This document shows positions 1 to 8,155 of a DNA stretch of 64,000 nt, piece by piece. The first letter of the stretch is position 1, and each line of letters starts with the position of its first letter. The notes under the pieces are model-generated. The model searched no databases. It had not been told where the DNA came from and saw only the letters and a list, made by a program, of their open reading frames with translations. Location of the stretch: positions 62,001-126,000 of the forward strand of contig JAFUWV010000002.1 in NCBI GenBank assembly GCA_017477325.1, in the 5' to 3' direction. Origin of the DNA: Paludibacteraceae bacterium (GTDB lineage: Bacteria; Bacteroidota; Bacteroidia; Bacteroidales; Paludibacteraceae). The position numbers and the translations under genes were made by a program.

Positions 1-84
1 GTCACCTGGAACCTGGACCTTGCCGGCTCCGCCGATCGTTCCCGAAGGGATAAGAAACCTGGAACATGAAACCTGGATCCTGAA
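1..84. repeat. Degenerate 7-bp tandem repeats in a leader
   Basis: Heptads of the type ACCTGGA are seen at 4-17 (two units) and 50-84 (five units: ATAAGAA, ACCTGGA, ACATGAA, ACCTGGA, TCCTGAA). The segment 34-84 has a related copy at 2181-2222, sharing the GATCGTTCC...AAGG flank and the heptad series. It lies just downstream of a minus-strand promoter at 105-135, so it should be in the 5' leader of a gene that starts left of the window. Function unknown. Confidence 0.6.
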
Positions 85-104
85 ACACCATTTCTTACAG
101 CCTA

Positions 105-135
105 CAAAGATACAACGATTTTTTGTTTTATACAA
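105..135 (-). promoter_or_regulatory. Bacteroidetes-type promoter for a gene left of the window
   Basis: On the minus strand a -7 element TATCTTTG (105-112) matches TAnnTTTG, and a TTG (133-135) sits 20 bp upstream as the -33 element. It points out of the window to the left. Confidence 0.55.
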
Positions 136-380
136 GTTTTAGTTTCACCTTAATTATTATAATGAAAAAAAATAGCCGTTACCCTATGTATCTCTCTTCT
201 CAAATGTTCTCCTCCTTATAGCGAAGCTGTCATTGCCCTCCCAACCAAAATAGCTATCTGCGAGTTATTCCACCATCGGTAACTTCACACTGAAGGCGTA
301 GTAAAATGCTTAAGATAAACTATGTGGGGATGATTTTTGAGGTTCGAAGGTTGGTCAATTGGTAGGTTGTGGTATTAACA
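136..380. other. Non-coding stretch, no gene seen
   Basis: No convincing reading frame or RNA gene was found between the promoter at 105-135 and the terminator at 381-415. The only structure is a short degenerate 8-bp repeat at 340-371 (AGGTTCGA, AGGTTGGT, CAATTGGT, AGGTTGTG). Confidence 0.4.
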
Positions 381-415
381 CAAAAAAACAAAGCGGACAG
401 GTTGTCTGTCCGCTT
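381..415 (-). terminator. Rho-independent terminator after the CoA-transferase gene
   Basis: A perfect 10-bp stem (391-400 pairs with 406-415) with a 5-nt loop is followed on the minus strand by TGTTTTTTTG (from the A-run at 382-388). It lies 30 bp past the stop codon of the acetyl-CoA hydrolase/transferase gene. Confidence 0.9.
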
Positions 416-444
416 CCCGTTAAACTGTATCTGCGACTTGCGTT

Positions 445-1935
445 TTACATATAGTTCTCCCAGCGCGTGTTACGCATGTCGCCTGAAGCGAGGAACTCCT
501 GGTGCATGGCAGTCGCCAGACGCAGGTTGTGGGGAGTATGGGCTTTCTTGCAGTTCTGAAGATAGTCTCTGAGCATTTGCTTGTACTCCGGTGCCACGCA
601 GTTCTCGATGATGCATTCGGCACGCTGTATCGGGCTTTTACCGCGCAGGTCTGCTATGCCCTGCTCCGTGATGATGACCTTCACGGAGTGCTCGGAGTGG
701 TCGAGGTGGCTTACCATAGGCACGAAGGACGAGATGGCGCCGCCCTTTGCCGTGGACGGCGTGGTGAAGATGGATATATAAGCGTTGCGCGTGAAGTCGC
801 CGCTGCCGCCTATGCCGTTCATCATCTTCGTGCCGCAAACGTGGGTCGAGTTGATATTGCCATAGATGTCCGCCTCAAGAGCCGTGTTGATGGTGATGAG
901 GCCCAGACGGCGGGCCACCTCGGGGTTGTTAGATATCTCTTGCGGACGGAGAACAATACGGCGGCGGAAGAAGTCCATGTGGTCGATGATGTCCTGCAGT
1001 TTGTCCGCACCTACAGTCAGCGAGCATCCCGAAGCGAACGTCACACGGCCGTCCTTCATCAGTTGAACCACCGAGTCCTGAATGACCTCCGTGTACATCT
1101 GGAAAGGAGGTATGTGAGGGTTCTCTCCCAGAGCGGCAAGCACCGCATTGGCTATGTTGCCCACGCCGGACTGGATAGGCAGGAACGACTTGGGGATACG
1201 GCCCGCATGCATCTCTTCTTCGAGGAACTTGGCCACGTTGGCGCCTATCTTCTCAGTCGTCTCGTCCAGAGGCGAGAACTTGCCTACCTCATTCGGACGG
1301 TTGGTCCTGACGATAGCTATAATCTTGCTCGGGTCAACCTTTATGCAGTCAGTGCCGATGCGGTCACCCACATGATAGATAGGTATCTCGCGGCGCATAG
1401 GCGGATCAGCAGGCTCGTAGATATCGTGTATGCCACGCATCACCGGAGGCATAGCCTCGTTCAGTTCCACTATTATATGGTCCGCCAGACGGCAGATGGT
1501 GGGCATGATACCCACTCCGGCGGTGGGTATTATTTCTCCCAGTTCGGTCACCTCACACGCCTCAATGATGGCGAACTTGGGTCGCGGCAGGAAGCCGTAG
1601 CGCAGTTCCTGGGCGAGTTGGCTCAGGTGCATGTCGAAGTAGTGGGCATCCTGGTTGTTCAGTTCCGTCCGCAAGTCTTTGTTCGACTGGTAAGGGGCGC
1701 GGAACAGAATGGCATGAGCACGTGCCAGCATGCCGTCACACGAGTCACCCGTGGAGGCTCCTGTGTAGATACCTATTTTAAACTCTTCGCCTCGAGCGTG
1801 TGCTTCTTCGGCACACTTGGCTATAGCCGTAGGGACGTCTTTCGGAGCACCGGCGGGAGTGAATCCGCCCATGCCCACTACGTCACCGTTCTGAATGAAT
1901 TGGGCAGCCTCTTCGGCTGACATGAACTTGTACAT
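445..1935 (-). CDS. Acetyl-CoA hydrolase/transferase (succinyl-CoA:acetate CoA-transferase type)
   Basis: A 496-residue cytosolic protein of the acetyl-CoA hydrolase/CoA-transferase family, full length. The family moves CoA between acetate and a dicarboxylate (or propionate) through a glutamyl-CoA thioester. The sequence shows the glycine-rich GVGNIANAVLAAL segment (residues 257-269) and the MYTEVIQDS block with Glu283, corresponding to the catalytic glutamate of AarC-like enzymes. In succinate/propionate-forming Bacteroidales such enzymes link succinyl-CoA or propionyl-CoA to acetate; the exact substrate cannot be read from sequence. The gene stands alone, with its own promoter (2102-2133), a roughly 160-nt leader filled with 9-bp repeats, and a strong terminator. 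A 472-codon open frame on the opposite strand is a shadow of this gene. Confidence 0.9.
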   Translation of the reverse strand: MYKFMSAEEAAQFIQNGDVVGMGGFTPAGAPKDVPTAIAKCAEEAHARGEEFKIGIYTGASTGDSCDGMLARAHAILFRAPYQSNKDLRTELNNQDAHYFDMHLSQLAQELRYGFLPRPKFAIIEACEVTELGEIIPTAGVGIMPTICRLADHIIVELNEAMPPVMRGIHDIYEPADPPMRREIPIYHVGDRIGTDCIKVDPSKIIAIVRTNRPNEVGKFSPLDETTEKIGANVAKFLEEEMHAGRIPKSFLPIQSGVGNIANAVLAALGENPHIPPFQMYTEVIQDSVVQLMKDGRVTFASGCSLTVGADKLQDIIDHMDFFRRRIVLRPQEISNNPEVARRLGLITINTALEADIYGNINSTHVCGTKMMNGIGGSGDFTRNAYISIFTTPSTAKGGAISSFVPMVSHLDHSEHSVKVIITEQGIADLRGKSPIQRAECIIENCVAPEYKQMLRDYLQNCKKAHTPHNLRLATAMHQEFLASGDMRNTRWENYM

Positions 1936-1985
1936 AATATATTGAGTTTTATAAGTTTTACAAGAGTCAAAAGGAACTAAGTTCC

Positions 1986-2093
1986 AGGTTTGATGAGTTC
2001 GTCAAGTTTGTCAGGTTTGTAAAGTTTGTCAGGTTTGTAAAGTTTGTCAGGTTTGTAAAGTTTGTAAAGTTTGTCAGGTTTGTAAAGTTTGTT
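1986..2093. repeat. Twelve tandem 9-bp repeats in the CoA-transferase leader
   Basis: Twelve uninterrupted 9-bp units, mostly alternating AAGTTTGTC/AAGTTTGTA and AGGTTTGTA, run from 1986 to 2093. They lie between the promoter at 2102-2133 and the start codon at 1935, so they are transcribed as most of the 5' leader. As 9 is a multiple of 3, they give a spurious Asn-Phe-Thr/Asn-Leu-Thr open frame. A related array, half of it inverted, is at 11634-11761. Confidence 0.9.
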
Positions 2094-2101
2094 TCAGCCC
2101 A

Positions 2102-2133
2102 CAAAGTTACTACATTTTTCATAATTACGCAAA
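2102..2133 (-). promoter_or_regulatory. Promoter of the CoA-transferase gene
   Basis: Minus-strand -7 element TAACTTTG (2102-2109) and -33 element TTTG (2130-2133), spaced by exactly 20 bp as in Bacteroidetes sigma-factor promoters. Confidence 0.7.
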
Positions 2134-2180
2134 CCCCCTGAAACAGCCTCATAGAGGCGTGGACCCTGCACAGCGCAGCA

Positions 2181-2222
2181 GATCGTTCCGTAAGGATAAG
2201 AAACTTGAAACTTGGATCCTGC
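2181..2222. repeat. Second copy of the dispersed heptad element
   Basis: It shares GATCGTTCC, AAGGATAAGAA and heptads ACTTGAA, ACTTGGA, TCCTG with 34-84. It sits between the stop codon of the DUF5686 gene (2228) and the promoter at 2102-2133. The two copies differ by small substitutions and by one missing pair of heptads. Confidence 0.6.
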
Positions 2223-2227
2223 CTCCC

Positions 2228-4657
2228 TCACAGTCCGAGTGAGAACCGTGCACGTATAGCCCACCATGGAGTGGTAGTGTTCTTGAAGTCGGTCAGGCGG
2301 AAGATGGCATACACGTCTGCCACACGCAGAATGTTGCCTATGCCCACGCCGGCCTCCACATAAGGCACACGCATCCGCCCCAGTGTCTCAGGCAAAGGAA
2401 TGACTGACTGATGCTTGTCAGAGAGCGAGCCGTACGCCACCTTCAGCTCCAGCAGCTCTCTCAGACGAAGGCGCTGTATGTAAGGTATCCGGTTGAAAAC
2501 GGCTCCCTGCATGTTCCAGTGCACGTGTGCATAGATGAACTTGTCGGCAGCATACTGGTAACTGTTCAGCAGGGTGAAGCGGTACGGGTCGTATGTATAA
2601 CTCTGGTTACCGACAAAATGTTCGAGCAGCGGATATGGCACTGCGCCGAATACCAGACCCCCCTGCACGGAGTAGTCAAGCCGGCCGAGCAAACCCAGGG
2701 AGACCGTCTGCTGAACCTGCAGTGTGAGCCGCGCATACGGAGTGGACGGCTTTTCAGGCAGAGAATATGAGCCTACTTCGGCATTGAGGCGCACTATGGG
2801 ATAGTTGCTGTGAACATGGTGGCGGCGCATGAAGAAGTCTATTTTTCTCTCGTTCCAACCCAGACGTAGCGTAGCCTGCAGTGTGCGATAGGTATAGTAC
2901 GGGATGTTGTGGTATCCGACGTATGGTGACCCGTAGCCCATGGTGCCCATACGGAATGCTATGTTCGTCTCGACAATGTCGTTCCACTCGGCTTCCCACC
3001 ACAGCTTGCCTTCCCTGCGCCGAGTGTCGGTATTGGCTGCCTGATTGGCATACCGTATGCCCGAGAAGACCATGTGAGCAAAGTCCTGGTCGGCATAGAA
3101 GATATCGTTCTCGCGGAGCAGATAGTAGGACGATGAGAGGTCTGAATGGACATAGCTGTCCCAATAGTAAGCCCCGAGCATGTGCCTCCGCTTGGTGGGC
3201 AGCAGCACTCTTATCTGCCCCTTGCCCTTGAGGGCACGATCCCGGAAACCGTATGCCACATAGCCCGACAGCTCTACGTTCTTCCACAGTTTTTCATTGG
3301 TAGTGAGCGGTATGCCGAGGTGGAATCCCTCCTGACGGCTACCCCCAAGCAGTTCTACAGCATTGCCTATATCGACTTTCTCTCCGGTAGGTATGTTGCC
3401 CGTGTTGATGATGTGGGCCAGCGTCCTGCCCAACCTGATAATAGGCGAGTCCTGAAGACGCATCATTGCGGAGTCAACTTGACTCATCATAGCCGAGTCA
3501 GCCTGACCCACACCCATAGTCTCCGGCATAAGTGCTGCGGGAGTGGCAGTAGTCAGTGCTGCCATGGTGGTAGTGTTGTCGGTGACGGTGTTGCGCGTGA
3601 GCAGTACGGTAGGGAAGACGTGCGATGTGTCCGCTTTGATAGCGAAATCGAATATCATAGACAGATTCTCGCGGAGCGGGACAAGGTTTCTGTCGAAAGT
3701 CTGTGTTATCTGCAGCGAGGTGAGGTAGTTGACGCCTACTTCTCTAGGGATGGAGGCCTCGATACTCATAAGCGCATAGGTGGCGGAATCGATGTGCATC
3801 TGTCCGTTGAAAGAGGGTTGATATGGGTTCTTGCTGCGGAAGTGAACCACATAGGTTTTTCCGATGGAATCGGAGGAAATGCTGTCAGCGAGGTAGTACA
3901 GATAGTGGCTGTTGCCTGACGAAGCGAGCGGTGAGATGAAACTGTGCGAGAAGACGGAGACGGTGTTCTGATAGAAGTCGAAGGGCTCCGGCAGACCTTG
4001 CAGCAGAAGCTGATAGTCGGTCTCGGTGAGCATGAGACTTCTTGTCTCGGGAGCAGAAACAAGTGACCTGCCCGAGCCTGCTATTTGGCTTCTTGTATTA
4101 CATATATACAGCGGCAGGAGCAGAGTGCTGTCTTCAACCGAGAGCATACCGCTTCGTAGACTCTTCCATAAAAGTCGCTTGAGATGCTTCTGTCTGATAT
4201 CACTTATAAAGAGACATTTTTGCTCCGTGGTATTGTAGGTGACGGCAGGGTTGAGTGTGACATCATTAGCTTTTCTATGCAGTCTGACCTGCTCCATGAG
4301 AGCAAGTGCAGGATTCTCTCCCGGCATGATGAACACATCCTGCAACTGTGTGTTCTGCTCCTCCATCTCCACCTCAATGCCTGCATACTGCCCCGGCTCA
4401 ATCTGGTACCGTTGGGTCTTGTATCCTATGGCAGATATGACGAGTGTGCGCTTCTTTGTGAGGTCGGTCCGCACCATGAACAGTCCTTCATCGTTGGTGG
4501 CACAGCCTATGCCCGTGTGTCTGTAATAGACATTGGCATTGGTGATAGGCAGCCCTGTTGCAGCATCGCGCACGGTACCTACAACAATGGTTTCCTGAGC
4601 GTACAGCGAGAGAGCTGACATCAGAAAGAGCAGTATATTTAGACAGATATTCTTCAA
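2228..4657 (-). CDS. DUF5686-family outer-membrane protein with carboxypeptidase-like N-domain
   Basis: An 809-residue protein: signal peptide (about 1-20, ending LYAQ), a carboxypeptidase-D regulatory-like beta-sandwich (about 24-95, GTVRDAATGLPITNANV), then a long DUF5686 region that should form an outer-membrane beta-barrel and ends in the aromatic-rich strand IRARFSLGL typical of barrels. The family is specific to Bacteroidetes and its role is not established; a link to envelope assembly is only a guess. The start codon is TTG (4655-4657): no ATG or GTG precedes it in frame before a stop, and it overlaps the xerD stop TGA by two bases, which points to translational coupling. It is the last gene of the rbfA-lolE-lipoprotein-xerD operon. 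Confidence 0.8.
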   Translation of the reverse strand: MKNICLNILLFLMSALSLYAQETIVVGTVRDAATGLPITNANVYYRHTGIGCATNDEGLFMVRTDLTKKRTLVISAIGYKTQRYQIEPGQYAGIEVEMEEQNTQLQDVFIMPGENPALALMEQVRLHRKANDVTLNPAVTYNTTEQKCLFISDIRQKHLKRLLWKSLRSGMLSVEDSTLLLPLYICNTRSQIAGSGRSLVSAPETRSLMLTETDYQLLLQGLPEPFDFYQNTVSVFSHSFISPLASSGNSHYLYYLADSISSDSIGKTYVVHFRSKNPYQPSFNGQMHIDSATYALMSIEASIPREVGVNYLTSLQITQTFDRNLVPLRENLSMIFDFAIKADTSHVFPTVLLTRNTVTDNTTTMAALTTATPAALMPETMGVGQADSAMMSQVDSAMMRLQDSPIIRLGRTLAHIINTGNIPTGEKVDIGNAVELLGGSRQEGFHLGIPLTTNEKLWKNVELSGYVAYGFRDRALKGKGQIRVLLPTKRRHMLGAYYWDSYVHSDLSSSYYLLRENDIFYADQDFAHMVFSGIRYANQAANTDTRRREGKLWWEAEWNDIVETNIAFRMGTMGYGSPYVGYHNIPYYTYRTLQATLRLGWNERKIDFFMRRHHVHSNYPIVRLNAEVGSYSLPEKPSTPYARLTLQVQQTVSLGLLGRLDYSVQGGLVFGAVPYPLLEHFVGNQSYTYDPYRFTLLNSYQYAADKFIYAHVHWNMQGAVFNRIPYIQRLRLRELLELKVAYGSLSDKHQSVIPLPETLGRMRVPYVEAGVGIGNILRVADVYAIFRLTDFKNTTTPWWAIRARFSLGL

Positions 4658-5538
4658 CGATGATTCTTAGGGTGATACTTGAGAATGGCCCGGCGCAGGT
4701 CTTCCACGTTGATATGGGTATATATTTCCGTTGTCGTGATACTCTCGTGCCCGAGCAGCTGCTGAATGATGCGCAGGTCGGCCCCGTTTTGCAGCAGGTG
4801 AGTGGCAAAGCTATGCCGCAGAGTGTGCGGTGAGATATTTTTCTTGATGCCTGCCTCTGCCGCCAACTCTTTTATTATATGAAAAATCATAGAGCGGGTA
4901 AGTGCCCTGCCGTACCGGTTGAGAAAAGCATAGTCGGCATACTCGGGTTTGATGTCGAGCATTGCTCTGTCGTCCATCCACAGGTCGAACTGCTTCTCTG
5001 CTTCATCGGAAACAGGTACGAGGCGCTGTTTGCTGCCTTTGCCCTCGACGAGCATGTATGCCTGTTTGCGATACATATTACTCAGCCGCAGGTTGACCAG
5101 TTCACTCACCCGCAGGCCTGAGCCATAGAGCATCTCGATGATAGCGCGATTGCGTCTGCCTTCCGGCTTGCTGAGGTCGATACATGCTATCATGCTGTCT
5201 ATCTCCTCGACAGAGAGCACCTCGGGCAGGTGACTGCCCAGTTTGGGTTGTGCAAGCAGTTCGGCAGGGTTCTGCTCGATATATTTATTATATAGGAGAA
5301 ACTTGTAGAAAGAGCGGATGCCGGAGATGATACGTGCTTGCGAGCGCGGGTTGGTGTCGGTCTTGAACTGTGTATAAAGAAACTCCTGCAGGTCGTCGAA
5401 TGTGGCCTTCACCGGGTCAATACCGTTTTTAGCACAATAGTCACGCAGTTTCATGAGGTCTTGCTCATAACTCTCGACAGTGTTGTCAGAGAGTGAGCGC
5501 TCAAGACGAAGATACGTATGGTATTGACGATAAATCAT
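4654..5538 (-). CDS. xerD: Tyrosine recombinase XerD
   Basis: A 294-residue site-specific recombinase that with XerC resolves chromosome dimers at dif. The N-terminal SAM-like DNA-binding domain covers about 1-90; the catalytic domain has the full tyrosine-recombinase set: Arg143 (GSGLRVSEL), Lys167 (GKGSK), His238 and Arg241 (HTLRHSF), His264 (LLGHESI) and Tyr273 (nucleophile). Length is normal for XerD. It overlaps the upstream lipoprotein gene by ATGA (start 5536-5538, stop 5535-5537) and the downstream DUF5686 gene by two bases, so the three genes are translationally coupled. The operon setting argues for the housekeeping XerD rather than a phage or transposon integrase. Confidence 0.92.
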   Translation of the reverse strand: MIYRQYHTYLRLERSLSDNTVESYEQDLMKLRDYCAKNGIDPVKATFDDLQEFLYTQFKTDTNPRSQARIISGIRSFYKFLLYNKYIEQNPAELLAQPKLGSHLPEVLSVEEIDSMIACIDLSKPEGRRNRAIIEMLYGSGLRVSELVNLRLSNMYRKQAYMLVEGKGSKQRLVPVSDEAEKQFDLWMDDRAMLDIKPEYADYAFLNRYGRALTRSMIFHIIKELAAEAGIKKNISPHTLRHSFATHLLQNGADLRIIQQLLGHESITTTEIYTHINVEDLRRAILKYHPKNHR

Positions 5539-6083
5539 TGCTTCTCGTAGTCAATCACTCCGTGAAAGTCAGCCTCATAGGTAAGAGGAACATTGCCCTG
5601 AGTGTATTTCAGAGTGAAGTGTATGTGAGTGGAATCAGCCTCTCTGTTCACTACGAACGAACCCTCAGTGAAGATAGTGTAAGACGTGAGGTTGCCGTCA
5701 GTGATGTTAAGAAGGTATGCTCCGCTGATATTGCTATCGTAGTCAACGCCGGGGAGAAATGTATATTCAGCAGCCGTCGTGTCCGAAACAAAGGTCTCGG
5801 CAAGCAGCGTGTCTTCGCTCTCAGGCAGAAAGATGTCTGAAAGATAGAGGTTGGTGCCTGTGCCCACAATGTGATGAAGCGAGTCAAGCGAGAGGTTCTC
5901 GGAATAGAGGTCGAGGTCGATAACATTCTGCCTGACTCCCCTTGACAGGTAGTGCTGGCCGTATTGTGTGGAGTATGCCTTGCCGAAAGTAGTGTCAGCA
6001 AGCGGTCTGCGCTCAGGTCGTTGAGTATTGTTACAAGCAACGAAGAGTGTCAGCAAGAGCAATATGCAGAGTCTTGTTCTCAT
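5535..6083 (-). CDS. Small lipoprotein of unknown function
   Basis: A 182-residue protein with a lipoprotein signal (LLLTLFVAC, Cys17), so it should be anchored in the envelope. The mature part is rich in short beta-strand-like segments and Thr/Ser/Asp and resembles DUF4738-type small lipoproteins only in general character; I do not recognise the family. It lies between the lolE-like permease gene and xerD and overlaps xerD by 4 bp. The 13 bp before it and the end of the preceding gene are made of 7-bp repeats. Confidence 0.65.
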   Translation of the reverse strand: MRTRLCILLLLTLFVACNNTQRPERRPLADTTFGKAYSTQYGQHYLSRGVRQNVIDLDLYSENLSLDSLHHIVGTGTNLYLSDIFLPESEDTLLAETFVSDTTAAEYTFLPGVDYDSNISGAYLLNITDGNLTSYTIFTEGSFVVNREADSTHIHFTLKYTQGNVPLTYEADFHGVIDYEKQ

Positions 6084-6085
6084 AA

Positions 6086-6127
6086 TTTTCTGTTCGTTAT
6101 CTGTTGTCTTCTGTCTTCAGTTTTCTG
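6086..6127. repeat. Six degenerate 7-bp repeats spanning a gene junction
   Basis: Six units (TTTTCTG, TTCGTTA, TCTGTTG, TCTTCTG, TCTTCAG, TTTTCTG) cover the last codons of the lolE-like gene and the gap to the next start codon. They give the permease its C-terminal residues KLKTEDNR, similar to the repeat-encoded end of the MATE protein at 10249. Confidence 0.55.
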
Positions 6128-7353
6128 CTGGGAATCCACGCAGCAAGCCAGCCGAGCAGGCATACCGTAGCAGCCACGAGAAGTATATCAAGCGCCTGCA
6201 CCTCGACAGGGTATGAGCTGACGATATATTCCGTGCCCGTGCCAAGTTTTATCCATCCGAAATATTGCTGCCCCAGAGACACTGCCAGACCGAGAATCAA
6301 CCCGGCAGCGGCTCCAAGAAGAGATATCATCCAGCCCTCATAAAGGAATATTCTGCTCAGCATCCGCCTGTCTGCACCGAGACTGCCAAGAATCAGCGTA
6401 TCTTCACGCTTGTCTATCATAAGCATCGAGAGAGAGCCTATGATATTGAACGACGCGAGAAGCAGTATGAATATCAGCAATATAACGGTAAGTGCCTTCT
6501 CTATTTGCATTATCTTGAAGAAGTCTTCCTGCTGCTCATATCTGTCTTTCACACTAAAGTCAGAGCCGAGCAGAGCCGATATCTCACGCTTGGCTTTCTT
6601 CTGACTGACGCCCGCAGATAGTTTCAGTTCGATGGCTGTTGCCTGATTGGCGGTGTAGTCGAACAGGTGGCGGGCAAGAGGAAGTGATATAAGCATATAC
6701 TTGTCGTCATACTTGGTCTGGTTCACGGCGAAGATGCCCGAGATGAACGCACTCGACTGATTGAAACTCTTGTCAGGGCGGAGCATGTTCACTCTGCCCT
6801 CGCGCTTGGGGGCATACAACCGCAGCCCGCCGACAAAATGCGCCCCTATGCCCAACTGATTGGCAAGTCCCAGGCCAAGCACACACCGCTCAAGCCTGAG
6901 AACTGACTCACCTGCGCCATCGTCGTACTTGTTGACTACAAGAAACTCACCATCGGTCATGATGGAGTCGATCTGCGTTAGTTCTGCAAAGTTGTAGTCC
7001 ACACCCTTGAGCAATGCCGGCACTTGCTTGCCTGCGAACTCGCACAAACCCGTCTCTTCTACTGTCTCGGAATACACGGCTACATACGGCAAAGTCCGCA
7101 GTTGCTCTATCTGCTCTGTGTCTGTATAGAAATGTTTGCCTGAGGTAGCGGTTATCTTCAGGTCCGGGTCGAAGGCGGAAAACATGCGCTCAACCAGCGA
7201 CCCGAAACCGTTCATCACCGACAACACTACCACCATGGCAGCACTGACTACTGCCACTCCCGCAGCACTGATGCCGGAGACTATGTTGATTGCATTATGA
7301 CTCTTCTTGGCAAACAAGTACCGCCATGCTATGCGAAGCGATGTCGAGTTCAC
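6097..7353 (-). CDS. LolC/LolE-type lipoprotein-releasing ABC permease
   Basis: A 418-residue inner-membrane protein of the FtsX/MacB-PCD family. It has one N-terminal transmembrane helix (about 20-45), a large periplasmic domain (about 46-265), and three C-terminal helices (about 270-300, 320-350, 375-405), the LolC/LolE layout. With an ATPase such as LolD it would extract lipoproteins for transfer to the outer membrane. The start is GTG (7351-7353); the frame upstream runs only five codons back to the rbfA stop and contains no ATG. The gene follows rbfA by 15 bp. A lolD-like ATPase gene is not adjacent but does occur at 19361-20029. The stop codon lies in a 7-bp repeat. Confidence 0.82.
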   Translation of the reverse strand: MNSTSLRIAWRYLFAKKSHNAINIVSGISAAGVAVVSAAMVVVLSVMNGFGSLVERMFSAFDPDLKITATSGKHFYTDTEQIEQLRTLPYVAVYSETVEETGLCEFAGKQVPALLKGVDYNFAELTQIDSIMTDGEFLVVNKYDDGAGESVLRLERCVLGLGLANQLGIGAHFVGGLRLYAPKREGRVNMLRPDKSFNQSSAFISGIFAVNQTKYDDKYMLISLPLARHLFDYTANQATAIELKLSAGVSQKKAKREISALLGSDFSVKDRYEQQEDFFKIMQIEKALTVILLIFILLLASFNIIGSLSMLMIDKREDTLILGSLGADRRMLSRIFLYEGWMISLLGAAAGLILGLAVSLGQQYFGWIKLGTGTEYIVSSYPVEVQALDILLVAATVCLLGWLAAWIPSRKLKTEDNR

Positions 7354-7368
7354 TGACTTGTTGAAAGA

Positions 7369-7704
7369 CTATTGTTTGAGCAGTTGGTCGATGCGCTCCA
7401 TCTTGTCCATTGTTTCGTCAAGATGGAAATTCAGTTCCGGTATTATACGCAATTGATGGCGCTCAAGCGTACCCATCTCTCCGCGTATCTTGCCATGCTC
7501 TTGTTCTATAAGCGTCATCACCTCCTTTTGGCGGTCAGTGGGAAATATGCTCAGATAGACATGAGCGATGCTCAGGTCCGGAGATATGCGCACCTCACTC
7601 ACTGAGATAAGAACGCCGTGCAGGCGGCGGGTATAACCAAGAAAAATGTCGCTCAAGTCCTTCTGGATAAGCCTCTCTATTTTTTGTTGTCTTGTTGTTT
7701 GCAT
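7369..7704 (-). CDS. rbfA: Ribosome-binding factor A
   Basis: A 111-residue KH-like protein that helps mature the 30S subunit, acting on the 5' end of 16S rRNA. The sequence has the family features: N-terminal QQKIERLIQKDLSDI, the central VRISPDLSIAHVYLS strand and the C-terminal LRIIPELNFHLDETMDKMERI. Length is usual for the family. It opens the operon followed by the lolE-like gene. Confidence 0.9.
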   Translation of the reverse strand: MQTTRQQKIERLIQKDLSDIFLGYTRRLHGVLISVSEVRISPDLSIAHVYLSIFPTDRQKEVMTLIEQEHGKIRGEMGTLERHQLRIIPELNFHLDETMDKMERIDQLLKQ

Positions 7705-7755
7705 GTCAGGTATGAGTTATATATTGCTTCGATGTTTGTCTTTAATAGCAAAATA

Positions 7756-7787
7756 AGGGAAAGGAGACGCACACATCTCTTTTCCCT
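7756..7787 (-). terminator. Possible terminator after rpmH
   Basis: A 12-bp stem with one G.U-compatible mismatch (7756-7767 with 7776-7787) and an 8-nt loop lies about 60 bp past the rpmH stop. On the minus strand it is followed by TTATTTTG, only moderately U-rich, so it is less convincing than the one at 381-415. Confidence 0.4.
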
Positions 7788-7848
7788 AAGAGTCTCTTGT
7801 CGCACGTAGAGTTATGGCTCTACTCTTGACTGACTGAAACAATCGCTA

Positions 7849-8007
7849 TTAATATTTGTGGCGTCCTTCGTCGGCAACGGTCAGTTTCTTGCGACCTTTA
7901 GCACGACGTGCTGCCAATACGCGGCGGCCATTAGCGGTAGCCATTCTCTCACGGAATCCGTGTTTGTTGCGTCTCTTGCGCTGTGAGGGTTGGAATGTTC
8001 TTTTCAT
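7849..8007 (-). CDS. rpmH: 50S ribosomal protein L34
   Basis: A 52-residue, highly basic protein that begins [20 protein letters not shown] and continues with the [20 protein letters not shown] block, the universal L34 signature, ending GRHKY. It is a structural protein of the large ribosomal subunit near the exit tunnel. It reads from ATG at 8005-8007 to TAA at 7849-7851. It has its own promoter (8098-8128). The usual neighbours dnaA and rnpA are not here. Confidence 0.95.
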   Translation of the reverse strand: MKRTFQPSQRKRRNKHGFRERMATANGRRVLAARRAKGRKKLTVADEGRHKY

Positions 8008-8097
8008 CGTTTTTATCGTTTTACGTCTTCTCCCGAAGACAGGTTACTGTATTTACTTTCTGACTGATTGCTCTTTACTATTCGGCGAAAAAGCGTG

Positions 8098-8128
8098 CAA
8101 AGGTACAACAAGTTTTTGATATACACAA
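8098..8128 (-). promoter_or_regulatory. Promoter of rpmH
   Basis: Minus-strand -7 element TACCTTTG (8098-8105) with TTG (8126-8128) 20 bp upstream. This gives a leader of about 85 nt before the rpmH start. Confidence 0.7.
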
Positions 8129-8155
8129 CAAAATGATGTTTTTTTTGCTTTTTTA

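Noticed and set aside
502-1920. A 472-codon plus-strand open frame opposite the CoA-transferase gene
   Set aside because: It is an antisense shadow of a clear family member; its translation has no domain character.
1967-2152. Open frame of Asn-Phe-Thr/Asn-Leu-Thr repeats
   Set aside because: It is only the 9-bp tandem array read in frame; it spans a promoter and has no start context.
4654-5538. Integrase of a mobile element or integron
   Set aside because: The operon with rbfA and lolE-like genes, usual XerD length and lack of flanking att-like repeats point to housekeeping XerD.
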